Shown in pieces: positions 15,320 through 23,073 of a stretch of 64,000 nucleotides of DNA. Under the pieces are notes generated by a model. The model was not told the origin of the DNA, did no database searches, and saw only the letters and a list, made by a program, of their open reading frames with translations. The stretch comes from Amycolatopsis sp. WAC 01376 (GTDB lineage: Bacteria; Actinomycetota; Actinomycetes; Mycobacteriales; Pseudonocardiaceae). The stretch covers positions 1 to 64,000 of the forward strand of contig NZ_QHKL01000010.1 of the NCBI RefSeq assembly GCF_003947415.1. Direction: 5' to 3'. Position numbers and translations under genes: made by a program. The stretch's first letter is position 1. Every line of letters starts with the position of its first letter.

Positions 15320-17380
15320 GTGTCCCAGCCGTCGTCAGTAGCAGCCGCAACCGCCCCGCGCGTGGTGGTACCGGCGGGCACTACGGCGGGCACCGCGGTC
15401 CGCGAAGCCGGGCTGCCGACCAAGGGGCCGGACACGATCGTCGTCGTGCGTGACGCCGAGGGGAATCTCCGCGATCTGTCCTGGGCGCCGGAGTCCGAGG
15501 TCGAGGTCGAGGCCGTCGCCGCCCACACCGAGGACGGCCGCAGCGTCATCCGTCACTCGGCCGCCCACGTGCTCGCCCAGGCAGTGCAGCAGCAGTTCCC
15601 GCAGGCCAAGCTCGGCATCGGGCCGCCGGTCAAGGACGGCTTCTACTACGACTTCGCCGTCGACACCCCGTTCACCCCGGAAGACCTGCAGGCGCTCGAA
15701 AAGCGCATGAAGCAGATCGTGAAGGGCGCGCAGCAGTTCTCCCGCCGCGTCTTCGATTCGGTCGACGAGGCCAAGAAGGAACTGGCCGACGAGCCGTTCA
15801 AGCTGGAGCTCGTCGACATCAAGTCCGATGTGGACACCAGCGAGGTGATGGAGGTCGGTGGCGGCGAGCTGACCATCTACGACAACCTCGACCCGCGCAC
15901 CAAGGAGCGCGTGTGGAGCGACCTCTGCCGCGGCCCGCACGTGCCGACCACCAAGTTCATCCCGGCGTTCAAGCTCACCCGCGTCGCCGCCGCGTACTGG
16001 CGCGGTGACGACAAGAACCCGCAGCTGCAGCGGATCTACGGCACCGCTTGGGAATCCGCCGAGGCGCAGGACGTCTACCTGGAGCGCCTCGCCGAGGCCG
16101 AGCGGCGCGACCACCGCAAGCTCGGGGTCGAGCTGGACCTGTTCTCCTTCCCCGACGAGATCGGTTCGGGGCTGCCGGTGTTCCACCCCAAGGGCGGGAT
16201 CATCCGGCAGGAGATGGAGAACTACTCGCGCCAGCGGCATGTCGAGGCCGGGTACGACTTCGTCTACTCGCCGCACATCACCAAGGGCGCGCTCTTCGAG
16301 ACCTCCGGTCACCTCGACTGGTACCGCGACGGCATGTATCCGGCGATGCACCTCGACGCCGAGCACAACGAGGACGGTTCGGTCCGCAAGCCCGGCCAGG
16401 ACTACTACCTCAAGCCGATGAACTGCCCGTTCCACGACCTGATCTTCCGGTCCCGCGGACGTTCCTACCGGGAACTGCCGCTGCGGATGTTCGAGTTCGG
16501 CTCCGTGTACCGCTACGAGAAGTCCGGCGTGATCCACGGCCTGACCCGCGTGCGCGGGATGACGCAGGACGACGCGCACATCTTCTGCACCCTGGAGCAG
16601 GTCCCCGGTGAGCTGAAGTCCCTTTTGGACTTCGTGCTGAACCTGTTGCGCGACTACGGTCTCGACGATTTCTACCTCGAACTGTCCACTCGGAACGAAG
16701 AGAAGTACATCGGGTCCGAAGAGGTCTGGGCCGAGGCGACCGAGGTGCTGCGCACCGCCGCCGTGGACTCCGGCCTGGAGCTCGTGCCGGACCCGGGCGG
16801 CGCCGCGTTCTACGGGCCGAAGATCTCCGTGCAGGCGAAGGACGCGCTGGGCCGTACCTGGCAGATGTCGACCATCCAGCTGGACTTCATGCTGCCCGAG
16901 AAGTTCGAGCTCGAGTACACCTCGGCCGACGGCAGCCGTCAGCGTCCGGTGATGATCCACCGCGCGCTGTTCGGTTCGATCGAGCGGTTCTTCGGTGTGC
17001 TGACCGAGCACTACGCGGGCGCGTTCCCGGCGTGGCTTTCGCCCGTCCAGGTGGTCGGCATCCCGATCACCGAGGGCCAGGTCGAGCATCTGCGCGGCGT
17101 CGAGAAGGCATTGCGCGCCAAGGGGATCCGGGTCAACGTCGACGCGAGCGACGACCGGATGCAGAAGAAGATCCGCACCCACACCACGCAGAAGGTGCCC
17201 TTCATGCTCCTGGCGGGCGCGAAGGACGTCGAGGCGGGCGCGGTGTCGTTCCGGTTCCGCGACGGTGGCCAGATCAACAGTGTCCCGGTGGCCGACGCCG
17301 TCGAGGCGATCGCCGGCTGGGTCCAGCGCCGTGAGAACTCCTCGCCGACCGTGGCGGGCTTGGAGGCGGTCCTCCGGTGA
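15320..17380 (+). CDS. thrS: Threonyl-tRNA synthetase
   Basis: A 686-residue class II aminoacyl-tRNA synthetase that charges tRNA-Thr. The editing domain is shown by HSAAHVLAQAV (His79, His83) and by DLCRGPHVP. The catalytic core has YLKPMNCPFHDLIF (zinc Cys and His), the motif 2 region ending in RVRGMTQDDAHIFC, and IHRALFGSIERFFG. The C-terminal anticodon-binding domain begins near LSPVQVVGIPIT. The GTG at 15320 has a GAGGAG ribosome site. The HIT gene overlaps its 3' end by four bases, so they form one operon leading toward the phosphatidylinositol genes. Confidence 0.97.
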   Translation: MSQPSSVAAATAPRVVVPAGTTAGTAVREAGLPTKGPDTIVVVRDAEGNLRDLSWAPESEVEVEAVAAHTEDGRSVIRHSAAHVLAQAVQQQFPQAKLGIGPPVKDGFYYDFAVDTPFTPEDLQALEKRMKQIVKGAQQFSRRVFDSVDEAKKELADEPFKLELVDIKSDVDTSEVMEVGGGELTIYDNLDPRTKERVWSDLCRGPHVPTTKFIPAFKLTRVAAAYWRGDDKNPQLQRIYGTAWESAEAQDVYLERLAEAERRDHRKLGVELDLFSFPDEIGSGLPVFHPKGGIIRQEMENYSRQRHVEAGYDFVYSPHITKGALFETSGHLDWYRDGMYPAMHLDAEHNEDGSVRKPGQDYYLKPMNCPFHDLIFRSRGRSYRELPLRMFEFGSVYRYEKSGVIHGLTRVRGMTQDDAHIFCTLEQVPGELKSLLDFVLNLLRDYGLDDFYLELSTRNEEKYIGSEEVWAEATEVLRTAAVDSGLELVPDPGGAAFYGPKISVQAKDALGRTWQMSTIQLDFMLPEKFELEYTSADGSRQRPVMIHRALFGSIERFFGVLTEHYAGAFPAWLSPVQVVGIPITEGQVEHLRGVEKALRAKGIRVNVDASDDRMQKKIRTHTTQKVPFMLLAGAKDVEAGAVSFRFRDGGQINSVPVADAVEAIAGWVQRRENSSPTVAGLEAVLR

Positions 17381-17913
17381 CGGGCCCCGATGGCCCTGAA
17401 GTCGTCGGACAGGACGGTGTGGGGGTCCAGGACGCGTTGCAGCGCCTGTGGACCCCGCATCGGCTCGCCTACGTGCAAGGGTCGAAGAAACCCGACGAGG
17501 GCTGCCCGTTCTGCCGTCTCCCCGAGAAGAGTGACGAGGACGCGCTGATCCTCGCGCGCGGGAAAACGGTGTACGCGGTGCTGAACCTGTACCCGTACAA
17601 CCCCGGCCACCTGATGGCCGTGCCGTACCGCCACGTCGCGGACTACACGGACCTGACGGCGGAAGAGACCGTCGAGGTGGCGGAGTTCACCCAGCGCGCG
17701 ATGCGGGTGATCCGCGAGGTGTCCTCGGCGCACGGGTTCAACATCGGGATGAACCAGGGCGTGATCGCCGGCGCGGGAATCGCCGCGCATCTGCACCAGC
17801 ACGTGGTGCCGAGGTGGGGCGGAGACGCGAACTTCATGCCGGTGATCGGGCATACGAAGGTGCTGCCGCAGTTGCTGGGGGAGACACGGCAGCTGCTGGC
17901 GGATGCTTGGTGA
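17377..17913 (+). CDS. HIT-family AP4A phosphorylase/hydrolase-like protein
   Basis: A 178-residue histidine-triad protein. The catalytic motif HLHQHVVPRW (His138, 140, 142) and a zinc CPFC pair (Cys43, Cys46) are both present, with the family NPGHLMAVPYRH segment. Such proteins act on dinucleoside polyphosphates or adenylated nucleotides. The GTG start overlaps the thrS stop. In other actinobacteria the same gene lies between thrS and the phosphatidylinositol phosphate synthase; here a yceI-marR pair is inserted. A perfect palindromic terminator follows. Confidence 0.93.
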   Translation: MTGPDGPEVVGQDGVGVQDALQRLWTPHRLAYVQGSKKPDEGCPFCRLPEKSDEDALILARGKTVYAVLNLYPYNPGHLMAVPYRHVADYTDLTAEETVEVAEFTQRAMRVIREVSSAHGFNIGMNQGVIAGAGIAAHLHQHVVPRWGGDANFMPVIGHTKVLPQLLGETRQLLADAW

Positions 17914-17929
17914 CCGCTCCCGTCCGAAT

Positions 17930-17982
17930 GCAATGAAAGGTCCTTTCCTTGCAAAATTTGCAAGGAAAGGACCTTTCATTGC
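17930..17982 (+). repeat. 53-base perfect palindrome, family A copy 1 (terminator-like)
   Basis: A 26-base arm pairs perfectly with its partner around a single central base; the core is AAGGTCCTTTCCTTGCAAA. A second copy at 59460-59512 is identical except for paired outer changes (CAAT here, CTAT there) and the central base. It sits between the convergent HIT and yceI genes. Compensatory changes imply that the hairpin itself is conserved. Confidence 0.9.
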
Positions 17983-18021
17983 GCGCGCTGGTTGCCCCGG
18001 CACCCGTAAGCCGGAAGTCGC

Positions 18022-18564
18022 TCAGGCGTTGAGCGCGGCCTGAAGCTCGATGTCGATCTTGACCTTCTCGGACAGGAAGGCGTTGCCCTCCGGGCCGATG
18101 CCGAAGTCGCGGCGGTTCACGGTGGTGCTGGCCGAGACGCCGAGGGTGGTGGCGTTGTCGTTGGCCGGGTTGGTGCCGATACCGTTGAACTCGGCCTCGA
18201 GCGAGACCGGGACGGTCTTGCCGCGCCAGGTGAGCTCGCCGTCGATGACGTAGTCGCCGCCGTCCTCGCGGATGCCGGTCGAGCGGAAGGTGACGACCGG
18301 GTGCTCGTCGACGTGGAAGAAGTCCTCGGACTTGAGGTGCGTGTCACGCCCGTCGACACCGCTGGCGACCGAAGAGGCGTCGATCTCGACGGTGACCGAG
18401 GAGTCGAGGATGTTGTCGGCGGTGACGACCTCGCCGGTGAAGGCGGTGAAGTTGCCGCGGGACTTCGCCAGGCCGAGGTGCTTCACGGTGTAGGCGATGT
18501 CGGAGTGGGCGGTGTCGATCGTCCACTTGCCGGTGACGTAGCCGGGGATCTCGGTGGTGGTCAT
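18022..18564 (-). CDS. YceI-family lipocalin-like protein
   Basis: A 180-residue YceI-like protein (beta-barrel that binds polyisoprenoids or amphiphiles). Typical features are WTIDTAHSDIAYTVKHLGLAKSRG near the N-terminus, a FFHVDEHPVVTFRSTGI segment and VNRRDFGIG near the end. No signal peptide is present, so it is probably cytoplasmic, as in many actinobacteria. The start at 18564 (MTTTEIPGY) has GGAGATC upstream; the frame extends further without similarity. It is divergent from the MarR gene, with two operator palindromes between them, and is the likely main target of that regulator. Confidence 0.9.
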   Translation of the reverse strand: MTTTEIPGYVTGKWTIDTAHSDIAYTVKHLGLAKSRGNFTAFTGEVVTADNILDSSVTVEIDASSVASGVDGRDTHLKSEDFFHVDEHPVVTFRSTGIREDGGDYVIDGELTWRGKTVPVSLEAEFNGIGTNPANDNATTLGVSASTTVNRRDFGIGPEGNAFLSEKVKIDIELQAALNA

Positions 18565-18614
18565 GAAAGTCGATCTCCAAAAGTCTGGGTGCGGCTGTGG
18601 TGAACCCTCATCTG

Positions 18615-18664
18615 GTTGAGCGCTCAACAGTGACTGTAGCGCAATTTGGTTGAGCGTTCAACCA
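18615..18664 (+). promoter_or_regulatory. MarR operators between yceI and marR
   Basis: Two copies of the same palindrome lie in the divergent gap: GTTGAGCGCTCAAC (18615-18628, perfect) and TGGTTGAGCGTTCAACCA (18647-18664, one mismatch). A related site stands before the nitroreductase at 14507-14524. Repression of both divergent genes by the adjacent MarR protein is the natural reading. Confidence 0.75.
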
Positions 18665-18681
18665 GGGGTAGAATGGGTGGC

Positions 18682-19224
18682 ATGTCCGAACCCCGATGGC
18701 TCTCCGACGAGGAGCAAAAAGTCTGGCGCGACTTCTCCGCGGCCACGCGGATGCTGCAAGCGCATCTGGAGGGCCAGCTCCAGCACGAGGCGGGCATGCC
18801 CCACACCTACTACGAAGTGCTCGTGGCCCTGTCCGAGGCGCCGGAAAGGCGGCTGCGGATGAGCGAGCTCGCCGACGCGCGCAAGGCGTCGCGCAGCAGG
18901 CTTTCGCACGCGGTCGCGCGGCTCGAGGCCAATGGCTGGGTGCGCCGTGAGTCCTGCCCCACCGACAAACGCGGCTCCTGGGCGGTGCTCACCCCCGCCG
19001 GTTTCGCCGCGCTGGAGGAGGCCGCGCCAGGGCACGTCGAGGCCGTCCGCGAGAGCCTCTTCGACCCGCTGACCCCCGAACAGGTGAAGGCGCTCGGCGA
19101 GATCAGCGCCGCCGTGCTGGAGCGGTTGTCGCCGAAATGTGCCGCCGCCGAGGCGGAACTGGCGCTGCGGGAAGGGACGCTCGCGGATCTCGAGGAGCCT
19201 GCCGAACTGGCCAAAGCGGACTGA
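18682..19224 (+). CDS. MarR-family transcriptional regulator
   Basis: A 180-residue winged-helix regulator. The MarR DNA-binding core reads LRMSELADARKASRSRLSHA then VARLEANGWVRRESCP, and the wing TDKRGSWAVLTPAG. The start chosen is the ATG at 18682 (MSEPRW), just after the second operator; an ATG three codons earlier is possible. The adjacent operators also match a site 4 kb away before the nitroreductase, indicating a small regulon of yceI, marR and that enzyme. The ligand is not predictable from sequence. Confidence 0.9.
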   Translation: MSEPRWLSDEEQKVWRDFSAATRMLQAHLEGQLQHEAGMPHTYYEVLVALSEAPERRLRMSELADARKASRSRLSHAVARLEANGWVRRESCPTDKRGSWAVLTPAGFAALEEAAPGHVEAVRESLFDPLTPEQVKALGEISAAVLERLSPKCAAAEAELALREGTLADLEEPAELAKAD

Positions 19225-19326
19225 CCGGGAGCCGCTCCAGGGCGGGCACGACGACGGGCGCCGGTGCGGGTGGATAGGCTTCGGGCGGCCACCCGACCCT
19301 GCTGCTTAGGTGCACCTGAAGAACCG

Positions 19327-19968
19327 ATGCTCAACATTTTCGCGCGCGCCTCCGTTTCCCGCGTCACCGACCCCATGGGGAAGGTGCTCGTGCGTGCCGG
19401 GCTGACCCCGAACGCGATGACCGTCATCGGCACGGCCGGGGCGGTGCTGTGCGCGCTCGCGTTCTTTCCCAACGACATGCTGCTGTGGGGCACCTTCACC
19501 GTCTGGGGCTTCGCGATGCTGGACCTGCTCGACGGCGCGATGGCCCGCGCCCGCGGGTACGGCACGGCGTTCGGGGCCGTCCTCGACGCGACCTGCGACA
19601 GGCTGGTCGACGGCGCGTTGTTCGCCGCGATTGCCTGGTGGTGCTTCGTCCACGACGACAACCGCCCGGCCGCCGCGGCCGCGTTGATCTGCCTGGTGCT
19701 CGCGCAGGTCATCTCGTACGTCAAGGCCCGTGCCGAGGCTTCCGGGCTGGAGGCCGACGGCGGGCTCGTCGAACGCGCGGAACGCCTGATCATCGCCCTC
19801 GTGGGAACCGGACTGCACGGTCTGGGCGTTCCGTACACCGTGGACATCACACTCTGGCTGCTCGCGGTGCTTTCGGTGATCACCCTGCTGCAGCGGACGG
19901 CCGCGGTGGCCAAGGCGGCGAGGGCCGCCAAGGCGGCCGGGCCACCCGCCGCGGAGGGTGGGGCATGA
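19327..19968 (+). CDS. pgsA: Phosphatidylinositol phosphate synthase (CDP-alcohol phosphotransferase)
   Basis: A 213-residue integral membrane enzyme of phosphatidylinositol synthesis. The CDP-alcohol phosphotransferase signature is complete: LLDGAMARARGYGTAFG followed by AVLDATCD, giving the DxxDGxxARx8GxxxDxxxD pattern. Five to six hydrophobic helices surround it. Its neighbours, the PIM acyltransferase and PimA, place it in the same mannoside pathway as the Mycobacterium PgsA1 operon. The ATG at 19327 (MLNIFARAS) fits the family; the frame extends upstream without similarity. The next gene overlaps it (ATGA). Confidence 0.92.
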   Translation: MLNIFARASVSRVTDPMGKVLVRAGLTPNAMTVIGTAGAVLCALAFFPNDMLLWGTFTVWGFAMLDLLDGAMARARGYGTAFGAVLDATCDRLVDGALFAAIAWWCFVHDDNRPAAAAALICLVLAQVISYVKARAEASGLEADGGLVERAERLIIALVGTGLHGLGVPYTVDITLWLLAVLSVITLLQRTAAVAKAARAAKAAGPPAAEGGA

Positions 19969-20882
19969 GCGGGTTCTCCCAGCGGCTCAGTGACTTCGGC
20001 TACGCGGCGGGCTGGCGGCTCGCGCGCTTGCTGCCGGAGTCCGCAGGCGCGGTGACCTTCGGGCTGGGCGCCGACCTCGCGGTCCGGCGGGACGGCGGTG
20101 GCGTCCGCCAGCTGCGGCGCAATCTCGCCAGGGTGGTGCCGCAGGCCGACGGCGTCGAACTCGACGAACTGACCCGCCGCGCGATGCGTTCGTACGCGCG
20201 CTACTGGCACGAGATGTTCCGGCTGCCTTCGATGGACCACAAGGAGGTCAGCCGCAAGGTCGCCCAGTCGATCACCGGCGTGGAGAACCTCGACGCCGCC
20301 CTCGCCGAGGGCAACGGCGCGGTGATGGCGCTGCCGCACAGCGGGAACTGGGACGCGGCGGGCGTCTGGCTCGCGGACTACCTCGGCGGTTTCACCACGG
20401 TCGCGGAGCGGCTGAAGCCCGAGTCGCTGTACCAGCGGTTCGTCTCCTATCGGGAATCGCTCGGTTTCGAGATCGTGCCGCTGACCGGTGACAGCTCCGC
20501 GATGCGCGTACTGCTCAAGCGGTTACGCGAGAACAAGGCGATCTGCCTGGTGGGCGACCGGGACCTGACGAATTCCGGCGTACCCGTCAAGTTCTTCGGC
20601 GAGCAGACCCGGATGCCCGGCGGGCCTGCCAGGCTGGCCGCCACCACCGGCGCCGCACTGATCCCGGCGGGCTGCTGGTTCACCGAGGACGGCTGGCAGA
20701 TCCGGTTGCATCCGCGGATCCGGGTCACGAACCGGTCCGAGGTCCCGGCGGCCACCCAGGCGCTGGCGGACATCTTCGCCGGGGACATCGCCGCGCATCC
20801 GGCAGACTGGCACATGATGCAGAAGTTCTGGCTCTCCGATTTCGAAGCCGGGGAACAGGCCGAGCTCGGCGAAGCGAGTTGA
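19965..20882 (+). CDS. Phosphatidylinositol mannoside acyltransferase (PatA-like)
   Basis: A 305-residue lauroyl/myristoyl acyltransferase-like protein acting at the inner face of the plasma membrane. The catalytic HxxxxD motif reads LPHSGNWDAAG (near residue 112), with later MPGGPARLAATTGAALIPAG typical of the HtrB/PatA fold. In mycobacteria the same gene, between pgsA and pimA, acylates the mannose of PIM. The ATG overlaps the pgsA stop, and pimA begins 4 bases after its end, so all three are co-translated. Confidence 0.92.
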   Translation: MSGFSQRLSDFGYAAGWRLARLLPESAGAVTFGLGADLAVRRDGGGVRQLRRNLARVVPQADGVELDELTRRAMRSYARYWHEMFRLPSMDHKEVSRKVAQSITGVENLDAALAEGNGAVMALPHSGNWDAAGVWLADYLGGFTTVAERLKPESLYQRFVSYRESLGFEIVPLTGDSSAMRVLLKRLRENKAICLVGDRDLTNSGVPVKFFGEQTRMPGGPARLAATTGAALIPAGCWFTEDGWQIRLHPRIRVTNRSEVPAATQALADIFAGDIAAHPADWHMMQKFWLSDFEAGEQAELGEAS

Positions 20883-20886
20883 GCCG

Positions 20887-22050
20887 ATGGCTCAGGCGCG
20901 GGTCATGAAGATCGGGATCGTCTGCCCCTACTCGTTCGACGTGCCGGGTGGAGTGCAGGGGCACGTCATCGATCTCGCGAAGGCGCTGCTGGCGCGCGGG
21001 CACCAGGTCTCGGTCCTCGCTCCGGCCGACGAAGACTCCGACGTCCCGGATTTCGTCGTCCCCGCGGGAAAGGCGCTCGGCATCCCGTACAACGGCTCGG
21101 TCGCGCGATTGCAGTTCGGCCCGGTGTCCTACTCCAGGGTGCGGCGGTGGATCCGCGACGGCGACTTCGACGTCCTGCACCTGCACGAGCCCGCCGCGCC
21201 GAGTCTTTCCCTGCTGGCGCTGAAGGTCGCGGACGGCCCGATCGTGGCGACCTTCCACACCGCGACGACCCGTTCGCGCACACTGGCGGCGTTCCAGCCG
21301 GTGCTGCGCCCGCTGCTGGAGAAGATCACCGCGCGGATCGCGGTGTCGGCGCTGGCGCGCCGGGTCCAGGTCGAGCACGCCGGCGGGGACGCGGTCGAGG
21401 TGCCCAACGGCGTGGACGTCGACTTCTTCTCCCGGGCGCTTCCGCTGGACGGCTATCCGCGTGCGGGCGGCACGGTCGGGTTCGTCGGGCGGTACACCGA
21501 GTCCCGCAAGGGGATGGGTGTGCTGCTGGAGGCGTTGCGGATGCTGCTGCCGGAGTTCGAGGAGCTGCGATTGCTGGTCGTCGGCCGCGGTGACGCCGAT
21601 CAGCTCCGGCGCGAGGCAGGGCCGGAGCTCGCGCCGCATATCGACCTTCTCGGTCAGGTCGACGACGAGACGAAAGCGCGGGCACTGCGCAGCGTCGACG
21701 TCTACTGCGCCCCGAACACGGGCGGCGAGAGTTTCGGGATGATCCTCACCGAGGCGATGGCGGCGGGAACCCCGGTGCTGGCCAGCGGCCTGGATTCGTT
21801 CCGCCGGGTGCTCGACGACGGCAAGGCCGGGATGCTGACCGAGACCGGCGACGCGGCGGCACTGGCCGACGGATTGCGTGAGCTGCTCGGAGACCCGGCT
21901 CGCCGGGTGTCGCTGGCGGCGGCCGCGGGGGAGCGGGTCGCGATGTTCGACTGGTCCGTGGTCACCACGCAGGTGCTTCGCGTATACGAGACGGCGATCG
22001 CCGCCGATCCCCGCCGGGTCGGCGCGGGCGAACGCGAGTTCAGCCGATGA
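20887..22050 (+). CDS. pimA: Phosphatidylinositol alpha-mannosyltransferase PimA
   Basis: A 387-residue GT4 (GT-B fold) glycosyltransferase that adds the first mannose to phosphatidylinositol using GDP-mannose. The N-terminal domain has YSFDVPGGVQGHVIDLAKAL, the middle ATFHTATTRSR, and the C-terminal nucleotide-binding domain VGFVGRYTESRKGMGVLLEA and NTGGESFGMILTEAMAAG (the EX7E region). Position directly after pgsA and the PIM acyltransferase confirms the identity. A second in-frame ATG (VMKIGIV) is an alternative start. Confidence 0.95.
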   Translation: MAQARVMKIGIVCPYSFDVPGGVQGHVIDLAKALLARGHQVSVLAPADEDSDVPDFVVPAGKALGIPYNGSVARLQFGPVSYSRVRRWIRDGDFDVLHLHEPAAPSLSLLALKVADGPIVATFHTATTRSRTLAAFQPVLRPLLEKITARIAVSALARRVQVEHAGGDAVEVPNGVDVDFFSRALPLDGYPRAGGTVGFVGRYTESRKGMGVLLEALRMLLPEFEELRLLVVGRGDADQLRREAGPELAPHIDLLGQVDDETKARALRSVDVYCAPNTGGESFGMILTEAMAAGTPVLASGLDSFRRVLDDGKAGMLTETGDAAALADGLRELLGDPARRVSLAAAAGERVAMFDWSVVTTQVLRVYETAIAADPRRVGAGEREFSR

Positions 22051-22529
22051 CGACCTGGGTGTGGATCGGCGGTCTGGTGGCCGCGATCGTGGTGCTGGGC
22101 GGGCTTTTCCTGCTCGCGACGGCGAACAGGCTGGACCGGCTGCACGTCCGCACGGACGCGGGCTGGGCGGCGCTCGACGCGGCCCTCGCGCGGCGTGCCG
22201 TCGTCGCCAGGGCGGCCGCCGCGATCCTGGGCGACGAGGAGCTGCGCGCGTTGGCCGAACGTGCCGAGCGGGCGCGCAGGCAAGATCGCGAAGCCGAGGA
22301 AAGCGAACTGACGCTGCGGCTGGCGCGGGTCGACCGCGCGACCCTGCCGCCGCCGCTGGCCGAGGAGCTGACCGACGCCGAACACCGCGTCGTCATCGCG
22401 CGGCGCGTGCACAACGACGCCGTCCGGGACACCCTGCATCTGCGGCGGCGGCGGAAGGTCCGGTACTTCGGTCTCGCCGGGACGGCCCGGCTTCCGGAAT
22501 ACTTCGAGATCGCCGAGCCCGATCTGTAG
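22047..22529 (+). CDS. Conserved membrane-anchored protein with LemA-like helical region
   Basis: A 160-residue protein with one N-terminal membrane helix (about residues 4-24) followed by a charged helical domain (ANRLDRLHVRTDAGWAALDA) that resembles the repeated helices of LemA proteins. It ends with YFGLAGTARLPEYFEIAEP, likely a short conserved motif. The ATG overlaps the pimA stop by four bases, so it is part of the PIM operon. Proteins of this kind follow pimA in other actinobacteria; the function is unknown. Confidence 0.7.
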   Translation: MTTWVWIGGLVAAIVVLGGLFLLATANRLDRLHVRTDAGWAALDAALARRAVVARAAAAILGDEELRALAERAERARRQDREAEESELTLRLARVDRATLPPPLAEELTDAEHRVVIARRVHNDAVRDTLHLRRRRKVRYFGLAGTARLPEYFEIAEPDL

Positions 22530-22541
22530 GAGGACGAACCC

Positions 22542-23015
22542 ATGAGCGAGCGGTTGCTGGTGGCTGTGTTCGCGACGCCGGTGGCGTCCTTCCTTCTGCG
22601 CTACGGCGAGGATCTCGGCTATCGGGCGGTGCTGTTCGACCCGGACGGCGCCCGCGTGACGGACGTCGAGAACGGCTTGGAGGCCGTCACGACGGTGCCG
22701 GAACTCGGCACGGACGCCGACGTCGTCGTCACCGACCACGACCGGCCCGAACTCGGCGACGTGCTCAAGGCCGTGCTGGACCGCCCCACCCGGTGGGTCG
22801 GGGTACTCGGCAATCCGCGCCACGCCGGCCCGCACGTCGCCGCGCTCCAGGCACAGGACGTCCCGGACCGGGAGATCGCCCGTGTCCATCGCCCGGTCGG
22901 GCTGAACATCGGCTCACGCACGCCGCCCGAGATCGCCATCGCGACCCTGGCCGGTCTGCTGGCCGACCGGAACGGCCGTCCCGGCGGCTTCGACTTCTCG
23001 GCACCCCGCGTTTAG
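22542..23015 (+). CDS. XdhC Rossmann-domain protein (stand-alone)
   Basis: A 157-residue protein matching only the C-terminal Rossmann domain of XdhC/CoxI, which assists in inserting sulfurated molybdenum cofactor into xanthine or CO dehydrogenases. Recognisable parts are RWVGVLGNPRHAGPHVAAL and LNIGSRTPPEIAIATLAGLL. The N-terminal XdhC domain and any molybdenum hydroxylase genes are absent here. An AGGAGG ribosome site precedes the ATG. The stop codon lies inside a palindromic repeat. Confidence 0.8.
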   Translation: MSERLLVAVFATPVASFLLRYGEDLGYRAVLFDPDGARVTDVENGLEAVTTVPELGTDADVVVTDHDRPELGDVLKAVLDRPTRWVGVLGNPRHAGPHVAALQAQDVPDREIARVHRPVGLNIGSRTPPEIAIATLAGLLADRNGRPGGFDFSAPRV

Positions 23016-23071
23016 TCCTCTGAATGCGCTCCATGCACACGCAAGTACCGCATTCAGAGGACTAAACGCGG
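23006..23071 (+). repeat. Palindromic repeat, family B copy 1 (terminator-like)
   Basis: Arms of 23 bases (CCGCGTTTAGTCCTCTGAAT followed by GCG) pair perfectly across a loop of about 20 bases. The stop codon of the XdhC gene is inside the left arm, and the convergent EF-G-like gene ends three bases beyond the right arm. A related copy is at 26775-26838 and right-arm fragments occur near 26886 and 59540. Confidence 0.85.
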
Positions 23072-23073
23072 CT

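Noticed and set aside
15335..17182. 615-codon open frame antisense to thrS
   Set aside because: High-GC genes often leave long open frames on the opposite strand. The translation is His/Asp/Val/Gly-biased with no family resemblance, and thrS is certain.
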